From positions 726,501 to 790,500 of the forward strand of contig WPIO01000115.1 in assembly GCA_009760855.2 (NCBI GenBank): DNA of 64,000 nt. The letters are read 5' to 3'. The notes under the pieces are model-generated. The model ran no database searches and was not told the DNA's origin. It saw nothing but the letters and a program-made list of their open reading frames with translations. Every line of letters begins with the position of its first letter. Positions within the stretch are counted from its first letter, which is position 1. A program made the position numbers and the translations under genes. This stretch comes from Cristatella mucedo (Eukaryota > Bryozoa > Phylactolaemata > Cristatellidae). Below are positions 43,068 through 55,018 of this stretch, piece after piece.

Positions 43068-45397
43068 CAGGATTTTCCACACATAATCACTCGAATAATC
43101 GCAAGAGAGTTTTCGATAATCAAAATACCTTCGCGTCCCAGGTTCGCTTCAGCCATAGCCTGAAGAGGAAAACAGGCGTGAAAGAACCACTTAAGAGTTC
43201 TCTAAAGCTTTGACTTAGCGTATGCAAAGTATTCAAGACATCTATATTCTGCACTGACATATGCCGAAGAATATTTCAACGAAGACTTTATTGTAATATA
43301 GAATTGCACATACCACAAAGAATGAGACAAGAACAAGTGTCATAGTTGACTTCATTTTGACTGATCTAGCCTAAATATTGACCAGTTTGCATATTCATTC
43401 TAACATAAAGGTAACCATATGCTTTTGGATCGAGTATTGCATCAACTTTACCGTTTGACAAATAGCGACTGGAAGTGTTCTGCTCATTCAGATTGCATAT
43501 ATTCGAATAGCCGACAACAGGCGCGATACTGATGCTCGGTTTACAGAAAAAATCCTGCAGTTTCGGTTAATTATAATTAATAAAGTTATCTTATAGCCCA
43601 TATCTTCTGGAAATAATGTATTTTGAAAGAATAATTGAACAATTTTTTAACATTCGAATTTAAAAATGCGTTACTTGTATTAGTGGAAAAATCAGCATCG
43701 GAGGCTAGAGATTTGGGTGACATGAGAGTTTCAGCACTGGAAAATGTATCATTGATCTTTTTGAATCTAGTGTCTTACCAAAAATCTTAGTTGATTCCAC
43801 AACCTAATTTATAAATCAACGGATAAGACTGAACAGTAAGCCCCATTGATTGGACCATTCAGGATTACAAAAGAATGGTTCTTAGTGGTAGAGAGAAATT
43901 TTCAGAAATGATTTGGCTCAGCTATTAAATTGGCTAACCCCCTCAGATAGATAGCAATAAGATAGAATGTTCAATCGCACATTCATTCTCACTGCTTTTG
44001 AAATGATATGACCCCACAAAGAGGACGAAATATTTACCTTAAAGTGTTGAGATTTAGCTGTAGTGTTTGAGCTAGCAGTACCACAAATTATTCTTTTGGA
44101 AGACTTAGTCGCGATCGGTTTAATTAGACTGTTACACTGGCAACTCGTCATAAACCAGCTTCCCTCTTTCATTCAGGTTTAACATGCCTACTTTTGATGA
44201 CCAAGGTAAATTGCTTGAGTCAGGCAGCACAATCAAGTAAATCAACTATTTTGATAGTGAGTTCTTATCTGAGGCTATCTTAGGTATTTTATTATATTTA
44301 AGCATTTCTAAACCTACAAGTGCTGAATAAGGCACCTCATGAAGATATTAGTACTTAACTAAAAAATTTCTATTTTAAAATTGGTGGCAAACAGCTAAGG
44401 ATTAATCCGAGAATGCCAATGAATATGGTTCAATCATAAGTAAGCACAAATTTCAAAACCCATTCGATTGAAATGCATCAAAAAATCAATGGAACCATGT
44501 GGATTTTCAGTTCCTAGTAAATCTAACTACATCAAGGAAATTTAAGTTTCTGATATGGAAACTGAATATATCTTCCCTACCCAGTGCTTGGACATTCACC
44601 ATTGGCTACTAGCATTCGGATGAGCGGAATGGCACTGAAAGCTAAAGAAACCGGGCCGATAGAATCAGTGAAGACTCGCTGGCTGGTCTGTCCAACCCGT
44701 TCTCCACCAGTTCAAGCAGAGCCTGTACAATATACATTATTTTCAAACTCTACTAAGAGTTATCTGTCCATACTTTGACCCTATGGACTCATTACTTACG
44801 CCTATGACCGATCAGAACACCAGCTTCCCATTAAGCTAACAGAGGCACTCAATGAGTAGGTAAGGAGATATCCAGCAAGCTTTTATGGATCTACACTAAA
44901 TCTGGTACATAATTCCTTGTCAATCTGTTAGTGAAACCAGACCTGAGGTACGTATATATAGCAGATCATATATCTAAAATGTATTCCAAGAAATTTGCGG
45001 TCTTCATTTTTTTAACATATGTGCATTGTCAGTAGTTCAGGCTACTCAAAGATTTTTCAACCCAGGAAAATTAGGATAACAACATTATCTTTCATCTTTT
45101 TGGTATCTCATTTGAGAACTCAGCCTCTATTTTTCATGAGGTGTAAAACTCTCTGTCTGATAATCGGTAACAAAGGACAAGCGAAAAGCAAAAATAAAGT
45201 TGACAAGTAGCAACTAAGTATATTGAATAGGCGCAGCATACTAAAGCAAACATAAACACTCACACCTCACGGCACTCTAATAGTACGATCTCTGAGCGGA
45301 ACGCTCAAAACAATTGACAGAAATCTACATTCCGGATTTCAAATGGGATGGCTGTCAAATTTATAAAACTAACCGACAATAACAGTGACACGTTGAT
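43068..45397. other. Largest unique block, no gene recognised
   Basis: AT-rich. Small open frames at 43918-44172 (-) and 44584-44778 (+) have no domain I can name. The second is noticeably richer in GC than its surroundings and follows a splice-acceptor-like TTCCCTACCCAG (44572-44583), but I see no matching donor. Confidence 0.45.
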
Positions 45398-45691
45398 ATA
45401 ATAATGATAACAACAATGCACTTGATAAAGCGCCCTCGGAGAGCTAAATCTCCTTCTAGGCACTTTACATTTGCTGCTAAGGGATATAAAATAATTCTGC
45501 TCTAAAAATATAAAATAAAATGCTGCAATTAAATATGCAAGAATGTCTCCTATAGCGTCTGCACGAAATCCAAAGTACGCTCCAATATGGCTTTCAATGA
45601 TTGCACCACGTTTTCTGCTCAATCGAGTATGATTGTTTCCAAAATATAAGAGACAATGCATTCCATCTTTGAGAAAGCTTAATTCTGCCAA
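45305..45691 (-). other. 128-codon open frame containing a LINE-A tail
   Basis: Unrecognised. Residues 1-69 come from non-repeat DNA and look protein-like (HTRLSRKRGAIIESHIGAYF, then a hydrophobic DILAYLIAAFYFIFL). Residues about 70-102 are antisense LINE-A 3' end read in frame, and the last part (VSLLLSVSFINLTAI) is again unique. It could be a decayed exon of a membrane protein or chance. No codon-level evidence of function. Confidence 0.3.
45398..45482 (-). mobile_element. LINE-A 3' terminal ~85 bp
   Basis: ATAATGATAACAACAATGCAC, TTGATAAAGCGCCCTCGG, CTCCTTCTAGGCACTTTAC and TTTGCTG: tail plus the last ~70 bases of LINE-A. Confidence 0.9.
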
Positions 45692-46254
45692 GTAAATCTG
45701 GAAGCCCTGATTAGCTATACTTCAAGCTTCTTACTCAGCTAGTTGGGTAAAAATTCGAGAAATTCTCGGCATTGGTAGGACCCTCTATGGACATGCAATT
45801 TGCTGCTCGTTTCGCGTTAACATTAGACTTCACATCTGCTTGGGTGTTTTAATTTGGTTTTGCAATGGTCAGGATACCTTGTGCCGATGCGATCTATTTA
45901 TTCTATAAAACAATAATAGACTTGTAGTTTATTTCTATCTTTTTCTCCTGAAATCTTTAATATGACTAAAATAGGCATTGATGTCTTTGGCATGAAACTG
46001 CCACACAATAACGAATTAATGCAGGATTTCACGTGATAGACATTAGCAATGAAGGAGCTGGGATTTTTATTAAGGGTACCACTTTCAACTGGGCCCCAAC
46101 AGCCACTCTCACAGGGTATCACAGTAGCAAAACAATAAGCCTAGTCTGGGTTCTACGGCCTAACTCATGCCAGGGTGATGGCTCGCGATGGACTGCTGCT
46201 AAGCTAAAAGCTCAAGAACGGGCTCACAGCTCTGCCAACTCACACGGCGGCTTT
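45483..46254. other. Unassigned sequence left of duplication copy 2
   Basis: Apart from the N-terminal half of the open frame noted above, nothing recognised. Confidence 0.45.
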
Positions 46255-46431
46255 GGTTTAAATGCATCCCAGAGATCAATAAACTCATACCCGGCTCCAA
46301 GCATTGATAATGTAGGATCCCCGTAATCGTAAATATCTGAATAATCCGATCGAAGATATATAGACATATTTCTTTACATATACATACAATTAACTTTTTT
46401 AGCGTCCCAATAAAAACTATCGCTATTTCTG

Positions 46432-46545
46432 CGTTTCAAATAACTATTTTATTTGGCTCAAGTACGCGACCCAGTCCATCAAATATATTTACCGTCACCA
46501 ATGTCGGAATATCACCTTAATCACTGGCCTAAACCAATGAGGCCA
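46432..46545 (-). mobile_element. SINE1 copy, old, paralogue of 2390
   Basis: Same structure and position in the duplication as 2390-2505, including the TCAAATATATTTACC insert. Contains the palindrome CAAATAACTATTTTATTTG at 46437-46455. Confidence 0.6.
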
Positions 46546-47282
46546 TCTACCTTAATGTAGTTTCAATATTTCAATACACCGTCACGATATGCCACAAAAC
46601 ACGTCTGAGCTACATGATACTTTTTACGAGTGACACGTCTGGTTTAATTTCTGTGGACTTGTCCATCTCTTCGTGCATAGGCTGCCTCTGAAGCCAAACC
46701 AGGCTGCTGATGAAGTCGCAGAAGGTTCCCTTCGACATCAAGGTTCAATTTCACGAAGGATAACGTCGATGTCGAAGTTTAATTCCATGAAGATACATAA
46801 GCCCCCATATTCTCGAGGGAGCCTAAAAAATATCCAGACGATGCTCGGGTTGTTTTCAATGAGGGCTAAACGTCGGTGGTGATTCAGCCGTTAGAACTCA
46901 CTGCTTTTGTGTGCCTAACTTCCTGGAAAATTATCACAAATTTCCAGTGTTGGAATCCCGCATTGACCACACGAGGCTTTTCAGCTATGAAGACTCTGGG
47001 AAACAAGCACCCGGCCAGTAATGCTGAGGTCAGTACTGGGAAAAGGGTAGTCTCGGGTAGCTCCGGCTACGGGCTGAAACAAACATCCGTCTACAGTGAT
47101 ATTGCACATTGCAACATTGCAACTTGATTAAATTGATTCCGTTTGTCCTTTTGCTTGCTTGAAACTTGAAAGCTCCCTGCACAGTCTGGCAACTTCAGAG
47201 AGCTTGCAATCATTAGATCGAATGTCCTCCATACCTATCGCTTGCATGCTAACGAATAGCAGGCGATACTGGAAGCCAGGAA

Positions 47283-47745
47283 TGTATCTCTGTCCGTAAC
47301 TCCACAAGTTATAAAGGCTATGTGGGTGCTTAGGTGACTTTTGTATGGCACACTGACAGCCTAAGCGGCTTTGGTGCGAACTTGGTAGCCAACAGACTTC
47401 GTCTAACGCAACAAAGAGAAAGTAGGAAGCATTTCAGAGTCAGCAGAGTGGTTGAGATAGTGAGTATCGTGGACGTAGCAGCTCAAGACAGCTGAGAAAG
47501 ATGAGCCACATTCTACAGCAGAAGAGTAGTTGTCGTTGTGTTAGAACTGTGGAAGTGAGTCCCACTAGGTCATGCAGAGTTAAGGATTCTGCCGCCAACG
47601 GTCGTTAAGTGGAGGAATGGAACGGCTAATTTATTATGCACACAGCACCTGAGGGCGTGAAAAGGCTCAAACTGGTGCAGCAGTTCAGCTAGGTACGAAG
47701 GAGCCAAGCCGTGGCAGGCCTTGTGGTTCAGCGTAAGAACTTTAG
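47283..47745 (-). mobile_element. LINE-B 3' fragment, paralogue of 3738
   Basis: TGTATCTCTGTCCGTAACTCC at the 3' terminus to GGCCTTGTGGTTCAGCGTAAG. Same truncation as copy 1. Confidence 0.9.
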
Positions 47746-48239
47746 TTATAGTGAAAGGATGGATTCTTCTTATCTCGTTTTCAGTCATAGTTATTACATT
47801 AAGGAGATTAAGGTTATAAACTGTGTACCAAGGTATATTTGTTGTAGATTCCCTAAGCAGATTAAGTCTCTGAGGCTCTCCTGATGATATTTAACTGCTG
47901 AAATCCATTGTATTGAATCTTTAAGCATAATGAATAAAGTTATCGACATACCGGTCTTTTGCCTACGTTGCATAATGAGCCGGCAGGTACCCAAGACTGA
48001 GTTTGTGACCAAGGTCATTAACATCAATCAAACTAGCGAGGCGATTTTATCTAATTCAGCATTAATGAACAGCTGGGTCTAGCCTCGAAGCGACACTTCT
48101 TCATAAAAGTGCTCGTAATTGTGCATAGCTGAGCCGATTTAACAGCATTACATTTATAGTGGCAGAAGAGCAATAAAGGCTATCATCAACGCTTTTACTG
48201 GGCCAGATATGACAGCTCACGGCGTCTCTAACCCATGAC

Positions 48240-49060
48240 CTGGGTCAAGATGCAAAGACGTTTATGAATTACAGAAGTAAAGGCGTGATATGAAAAATGC
48301 CTGGATAAAATTAAATGTGGTATCCCTGTCGAAACGAGCCCAATATTTAGCAATTTTATGAAGCTGAAGGTAGCCACACTTGATTGCTATTGCGATGTGG
48401 TCATCTAACGAAAGGTCACGTTGGAACATGACCTGTATGCTCGTATGCCTGCTGACACTGTGCATGCTGTCACTAAACACACTTGCATGCTCAACTTGTT
48501 CATATCGCCTCTAACCATGTTATCATTGTCGTTTGGCGAGCATGCTATCACTAACCATTCGTTCGTGCTTCCTGTGCAGTAATTGTAAAACGCCTAGGAA
48601 GAGATCGATTTCTCCGAGGGTCTTTTAGCAGGTGTTTTTTTAATATTATTATTATAAGGTCAAATCTCAGGAACCTACTAAATGCTGTATTAAATAAATA
48701 AATGCTGGTTTAATTTCATTTTGAATGCTGGCAAGTCAGAAGATGTCCTGATGAGTATTGAAAACGAGTTCTGCTGTTTGGAATCATACAAACTAAAGGC
48801 ATGATTTCCAAAGCATTCATAGCTTAAGCGAAGTGTAGTTAAACAATTAGATTCCGAAAACTGGCTAGTACGATGCTTATTCTGGTGGGGAAGTAGATTT
48901 GATAGTTAGGCTGTGGCCATAGGATAAAGGGTTATCAAATTGAGTTAAAAAACCTTAAAGTCGATGAGTTGTTTGACTGTGAGCCAGTGCGGGTCGGCAT
49001 AAAGTGGTGGGATTTGGAAGCTTCTACAATCACGAAAGACAAGCCTTGCTGGACAGTTTT
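48240..49060 (-). mobile_element. LINE-A C-terminal fragment with nested LINE-A 3' end
   Basis: Antisense LINE-A 48240-48445 (minus strand: VMFQRDLSLDDHIAIAIKCG, RDTTFNFIQAFFISRLYFCN) and 48655-49060, split by a plus-strand LINE-A 3' UTR at 48447-48650 (GCTGACACTGTGCATGCTGTC, CTAGGAAGAGATCGATTTCTC, ATATTATTATTAT). Paralogue of 4410-5215. Confidence 0.85.
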
Positions 49061-49334
49061 CCATAAAAGTTGACAGTAACTGTAATGAGACAAGTGAGTA
49101 AAGCCCGTATAATCATGAAGATGTTTAGGACAAACATTTAAAATCCTGTTAGTGACGTGCTACACTTACACTCATGCCTTTTTGACTTCAATATTTCAGC
49201 TAAACATTCTCAGATAAGAACTTTGGTGTTTCATTAGGCTAATAATGCTGCACTGCATTGCCTTTGGCCCCTGCAGGCTTTACCGTTTGCTGGCTGGTAG
49301 ACCTTAGTTTCCATCTGTGCAGTATGCTAACATG

Positions 49335-49984
49335 TCCATGTCCATGTATCTCCGCCCGTACCTCCACAAAGTCATACGGACAATGTGGGTGTTACGCTGG
49401 AAAGTTTAGTATAGCCCACTCACAGCATAAGCGTCTTTCGGTACCCATTCAGTCGCCAACAGACTTCGTCTCACGCAACAAAAAGAAAGTGCGAAGCATA
49501 GCACAGTCAGGTGAGCAGTTGAGGTAGTGAGTAGCATGGAAGTAGCAGCTTAGGACCGCTGAAAAGAATGAGCCATAGACGGCTATGGGAGATTAGTTGT
49601 CGTTGCATAAGAATTGTGGAAGTGAGTTACACAGTCTAGGACCTGCAGAGCTATAGCTTCTGTCACCAACGGTCTTTAAGCGGAGGAATGGGACAGCTAA
49701 TTTATTGTCCACACAGGACCTGAGGGCGAGGACAGACTGAAACTGATGCAGCAGTTCATCTAGGTACGAAGGAGCCAAGCAGCGGTGGGCCTTGTGGGTC
49801 AGCGTACGAACTTTTCTCTGTATCCATTGATCAATCGGCATCCATCCTAGCTATTTTAGCAAAGGTGACACGTGCTCAAATTGCTGGGACTTGAAGACTA
49901 GCCTTGCAGCCATATTCATTGTTGGCTACAGTGGCCTAATAGCTTTCTTTGGCAGCCACGCCTAAAGGGAATTACAATAATCAA
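49335..49984 (-). mobile_element. LINE-B 3' fragment with 9-bp target duplication
   Basis: Complement of the LINE-B 3' UTR and C-terminal coding (minus-strand frame 49593-49841: LTHKAHRCLAPSYLDELLHQ, DNKLAVPFLRLKTVGDRSYS), ending at GGGAATTACAATAATCAA. Flanks GCTAACATG (49326-49334) and GCTGACATG (49985-49993); the empty site GCTAACACG is at 5480-5488. The tail at the left border is TCCATGTCCATG rather than the usual AATGT repeats. Confidence 0.93.
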
Positions 49985-50583
49985 GCTGACATGGCTTACC
50001 ATTTGGTACTTCTAATAATGTCTGAATTTTAAATTCAGCATGGATAGTTGATAGAAAAAGAAAGAGCATATGCAATTGAAGAAATAAGGTTTGAGTATTA
50101 AATTCCACATCTTTCTTCATTGCTTTGCTCTAGGAAATTGCATCATACAATTAAAATATCAATTCAAAAACACAAACCTTTAGTTATGAGAATCGCTTAA
50201 CTGCATTGACGATATGCATTTTAAAATTTTTTAAAAATTAATTATCAAACTATCTCGAAGCGTCGTTTTCATAGCCACAAACTGGGAATACTACTTTATA
50301 AAGCAAATTACTGAATCAAGTATGGGCAAGTATGGATTAAGAAACGGTAATTTTGTTTGAGTACAGCGTGATGGCTGCTGTAACATTAATCTGCCGGACA
50401 GTAATGAATCTATTGGCTGTATGATACAATTTAAAGTTGTTATTCAAGTACTTAGGGCTTCCTAAAAAAGACGAGTTTATTTAACAAGCTACCCGTGGAA
50501 ACATTTAAATCGGTAAAGTAAGCAAAGTAAACTATAGGCATACATAGCATATATAACTGTATATAACAATATATACTAATATG

Positions 50584-50587
<4 letters not shown>

Positions 50588-50628
<41 letters not shown>
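50588..50628. repeat. (TA)n microsatellite, ~20 units
   Basis: Pure alternating TA, longer than the paralogous tract at 6139-6160. Confidence 0.97.
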
Positions 50629-50629
<1 letters not shown>

Positions 50630-51116
50630 CATTATTCAGCAACATAAGTTATATAATACACACATACATCTATACATATTATCTTGTATCCACATTTTAA
50701 TGGCTACACCAGACAATCGTCTCCTATTAAAATACTGTAAGCTTGCAGTAAAGGATCATCTGTCGCAGGTGCCCCACGCTCAGTGAGAGGAATTCAGATC
50801 GAGCCCATTGTCCGTCGAGAGAGCTTTTTATCTTCCGCTAGCTCGTAGGCACTACAAATTGCCCACGGCATGACTCAAACCTACGACTTTCGTGTATTGG
50901 GCTGCTTCGGATCTGACTTGGACCCGGCTTTCAAATAGAGATACTTCTCCGTGTCTTTCAGATATCGTGTTGCAACGACAGCTAGCTGTATACTAAAGAA
51001 AAAGGAGGAACTTGCAGAGGTTAATGCATACCTAATTAAATTTACAGAGTAGGCTTTGAATTCCACCACTTGGTATTGAAGAATAATGATAAAGTCCTGA
51101 GATAACATGATTGACT

Positions 51117-52846
51117 AACCCGATGAAATACTGCCCTTGGACACGTGCTACGAGTTAACATTCAACGAATATTTCCGCTGTATGCAATCTCTATTCAATT
51201 AGAATTAACTAAAACTGCTTGGATTAATATTTAACTTTACCTAATCATGAATACCTGTTTACGAGATTTTTTACTGATTTTGATATCATGGTACAAGTAT
51301 AGGAGCACGCCTGACCACTCAACTTAAAAATTGTGTTCTCCCATTTAAATTTTCTTAACGCCCTATAAGCCGTAACATAGATATCATGCTGAGCATGTTT
51401 GCAGAATTTTTTTGCACATATGGCAGATTTCTCAGAGTAAACCGTTTTTTACGTGGATTGGCATCCGTAGTTAGTAGCAGCTATACGCCGAATTTAGCTT
51501 AACAATCTGTTCCATCAGAAAGCCCAATCAACAAATCTCAACGAATAGATTACTGACTAAAGTATACTAAACTGTTAGATCTTAATTCCCCTCCCCCGCG
51601 CTAAAGAGTGGCCTCAGGTGACTCCTAGCTTGTTGTGGACCTTCACTGGATTTCTCCGTAATACCTTCGGGTATTCCGCTGCTTTATTTGCAGTGACTAT
51701 TTATGAGCTATCCTCGGATATGCTACACAAAACAGGACCTACTAAGCATAAGGTGCGATGTCGCCATTAGTCGATACCTACCGGCGGGCCTTCCCCAGTG
51801 GGTCAGTGAGAACCTTCCTGCATCCTGCATTCGCCTTATCAACAGTTCGTCTATCAAACCTACGACTCGTAAGTTTAAAATGCTGAATAGTACTTGTTGC
51901 GTTAGTAGCCCATCCGCCATAGCCCAGCACGTTGCGAAACATCGTCAGCCGTAGTTACCAGCTTACATAAAGTCAGTTCAGAATAGTCGAAGCAAGTAGC
52001 TGGATGAGACTGTATGGGACAGTCTAGCATTGAGCTTGGTCAGGGAGCTTGTTTTACTTCCACCAAGTTTGTCTGTCCGCAATGATTAAGTCTGAGTATA
52101 CGTAGCTTGACTAAGAGAAAGCTAGGTGTCACCGGAAAGTTCACACAATTCGCATCCCTTTAAACATGGAGTTTTAACTTAATTCACACGTCTTACTCGA
52201 ACTCATTTTTAGCAAGACGACTTGTGGATACCATCAGCTACTAAGTGTCGATTTCATGCGAGCTCAGGATTATCTTCATAGGTTCTAACGGGCAGTTTAA
52301 AAACTCATTTAGTCTTAATGTCTAACTTTGAAAAGCTATGTATCTTATCAACTCTTTGGGCTTTGAATATCCTCATAGAACTACAGAATATTGTTTTATC
52401 TGACCATAGATATGCAAAAGGGCAGTGAGAATTCACTGCGAATCAAAATGAACAGTCCATAGATTAGCTTTTAAAGCTAGTTTATCTTCATTGGTGGCCG
52501 TGTTGCAGCAGCATCAGTTTGGCCGACAAAAGAAAGCGCAATGGAAATGTAATACAATTTACTGGTATAGCACCAAAATAAAAAACAATCTATATTCAAG
52601 CAATCACGTATGCCACGAGCTCGGGCACACGATCTTGACTATCAAATACATTTACCTTGATCGTGGTCGGTGCTAGCATCTTAACTACTGAGTCAACCAG
52701 CTCGTTGAATTGCTAAGACTGTAAGCATAGTATTTAACTGGCATAAGATAATCCAATACAACTTAATGACCTGGTCGTTGTCCGTTAAGATGTGGACTTC
52801 AATGCAGCATCACATCTGTATTGCTGGCTTACCTTTCACGACAACC
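51117..52846. other. Copy-2-specific ~1.7 kb block
   Basis: Copy 1 reads directly from CACGATTGAC to ACCACTGGTAACG (about 6598-6620), whereas copy 2 has this block between the same anchors. It holds a SINE1 (52601-52705), and its part 52180-52425 weakly but collinearly matches 12290-12530 (shared GTCTTAATGTCTA, TTTTTAGCAA, CCATCAG). No terminal inverted repeats or target duplication seen. Insertion or copy-1 deletion unresolved. Confidence 0.65.
52601..52705 (-). mobile_element. SINE1 copy, old subfamily
   Basis: CACGTATGCCACGAGCTCGGG, CACACGATCTTGACTATCAAA, then TACATTTACCTTGATCGTGG and a degraded A-box (complement of TTAACTACTGAGTCAACCAGC). It shares the extra TACATTTACCTTGA segment with the copies at 2390 and 46432. 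Confidence 0.7.
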
Positions 52847-52989
52847 ACTGGTAACGTTCGGATGTCGTAAAACACGACAGCAGTCAGTCTGCCCGTCATT
52901 TTCTAAAGTTGCACATCGTTTACTTCTATTTAAAAGAAGCCTCGACATCCTGGGTTATAACATTTTCGGTATGTCAATCTCAAAGCCAA

Positions 52990-54235
52990 GCTGCTGAAGT
53001 TTGCACCAGCTGTGGGAGCCTGAGTGGCAGGGCCAATAGACCAGCAAGCAGTGAGTTATGGAAGTCATGACCGGATGTCACAGATCCATGAACTAATTTA
53101 GATCTGGAATCGCTGTCTAAAATCCCCAAAATTCACCAATGTTATTCTGCTGAACGTATTCAGACTAAATTGTGAAGCTGATGTGGTCTTCTAACGAAAT
53201 ATCACTTCGGAGCATTACACCTAGATTTCTTACAGATTCAAAAGGAGATAAGTTTTTTTCAAAGCCGATTTTGAGTATTAGCCTTTTCGATTTCAGAAGT
53301 ACACTTGGTTTGCCCCAAACTAGTAAGTTTCTTTTATCATCATTCAAATTAAAACGGTATGCTGGCAACTATGCTCGAATGCCATCAATACAAAAAGCAA
53401 AATATTTAACAGATTTTGACGTACCGGATGGCTTGGAGGAATCAAATTTAAATTACAACTGAAAGTCATCTGCATAGAAGTGAAATACATAGATTATAGA
53501 CGGCAATAACTGAGGCAAGATGGGGAGTATAAACCCTAAGTAGAACGGGACCAAGTACAGATCCTTGAATTACCCCATATTTCAGAGGTTTGGAAGATGA
53601 TCTAGGCCAGTCGCATCAAAACTCTGGAGTCTCTTTTTGAGATAGGAACTGAATCATTGCAGAGCTGGTTTGGTCTAGTGGTTAAGGTGCTCGCCCCGAC
53701 CAAGGTCTGACTGAGGTCGTGGGCTCGAGCCCCTAGGCATATGTGAAGCGCCTGAATAGAGATTAAGTTCTCTTGGGTGCTATATAAATGAATTATATTT
53801 TTTTATATATGCAGTGCCAGTGATTCCCAGGCGAGATGAGAGGCTTTCAAAAGGACTTGGCGATTGCTAATAATATTATTTGCCGAAAGATCAAGCGAAA
53901 AAACAGACGTACTCTACACCAGTCTGCATTCAAAGCTTATACACACGAAGCAATGCTAACTGTGTGGAGTGATTAGCTCTAAAATCAGAGTGGATCTCCG
54001 TGGCAAGGCTTGAAGCTTCAATATATGAGTTTAGCTGGTTTGCCATGACTCGTTCCAGTGTCTTTTATAGCAATATTAGAAGAGAGACCATGCGGTATTT
54101 GTTTAAGTTTTTTTGGCTAGTGTTGCTTTTTTATTACTGGCCTGCCTAAGAAAATGATTGATCGTCGACATCAAGGTTTTGGGATTGAGCATCTGTGATT
54201 TAACAATGCTTTTATAGAAGCTGGACATGGCCTTT
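52990..54235 (-). mobile_element. LINE-A RT and C-terminal fragment, split by SINE1
   Basis: Antisense LINE-A from TTTGCACCAGCTGTGGGAGCC through the C-terminal and RT coding to GAAGCTGGACATGGCCTTT. Minus-strand pieces: AYRFNLNDDKRNLLVWGKPS, SVRNLGVMLRSDISLEDHIS. Interrupted at 53664-53805 by SINE1. Paralogue of 6755-7611 but longer. Confidence 0.88.
53664..53805 (+). mobile_element. SINE1 copy, best preserved
   Basis: Head TGGTTTGGTCTAGTGGTTAAG (A-box region), GCTCGCCCCGACC, then GGTCGTGGGCTCGAGCCCC (B-box region); GGCATATGTGAAGCGCCTGA; tail AGAGATTAAGTTCTCTTGGG-TGCTATATAAATG; then an AT-rich end. It interrupts the LINE-A RT, with LINE-A TGCAGAGCTG on the left and TATGCAGTGCCAG on the right (short TGCAG repeat). 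Confidence 0.94.
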
Positions 54236-54674
54236 GGTAGAAGCATGATCTTCGTGACCGGATCATCCTATTTTAAGGTTCCAAAGTTTGAATTGATGCC
54301 TCCCTGCTTTTTGTCTGCAATCTGATCTATACTTGAAATATATAAACAGGGCATTATTGGCTGCGGACATTTGGAGAATTGTGTTTCATGACAGCCAACC
54401 TGGATCTATTTCAAGATACGTACTCTCGGCAAAATCGAAAGCCTACACACTTTTCCTATGACACTGTTTTATAAGCAGATGAAAGGCAACGAATAAGCAA
54501 GGAAAGGAGTGCACCAGCCGACTACCATCATAATCGCAGTGTTTTCCATTTATCCCTCAGTTGATGCAACTTGGCTTCCAACCTATATTAGCCTACAGGT
54601 AAATTGCCAGCTTTGGTTACAGCTGTTATGATAGCGCGGTACCTACTTGTGATGTGATATTAAAAATAGTAATA

Positions 54675-54830
54675 CGTTTGAAATAGCCCAGTAAAAGAAC
54701 TCAATCTCCTTCTAGGCACTTTACATTAGCTGGAAAAGAACAAAGAAACCACGTTAGTGGTATTGGGCTCTATGACAACAATCGTAGCATGGTTAGTGCT
54801 GACACCCTCTGACCCTGCATGCAAATAATA
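54675..54830 (-). mobile_element. Old LINE-A 3' end in the repeated subunit
   Basis: AATAGCCCAGTAAAAGAACTC and TCTAGGCACTTTACATTAGC: paralogue of 8045-8195 and 9610-9770. Confidence 0.8.
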
Positions 54831-54847
54831 TTCGTAAAGTATCTATG

Positions 54848-55018
54848 ATTTAAACTGAACAATGTAATTTAATGTATCTCTGTGTGTGACTCTACAACGT
54901 CACAACGACCATGTGGGTGTTATGCAGGAAAGTGTTGTATAGCTTGCTCACAGCCTTAAAGGCTTTTGGTAGGCATTCAGTAGCCAACGGGCTTCATATC
55001 ACACAGCAAAGAGCTCTT
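54848..55018 (-). mobile_element. LINE-B 3' terminal ~170 bp
   Basis: AATGTAATTTAATGTATCTC tail, ACCATGTGGGTGTTATGCAG and GGTAGGCATTCAGTAGCCAAC. Both copy-1 subunits (8225-8260 and 9780-9810) lack it, reading AATCAGCAATTGCAT straight to GGGGCTAGTC. Confidence 0.9.
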
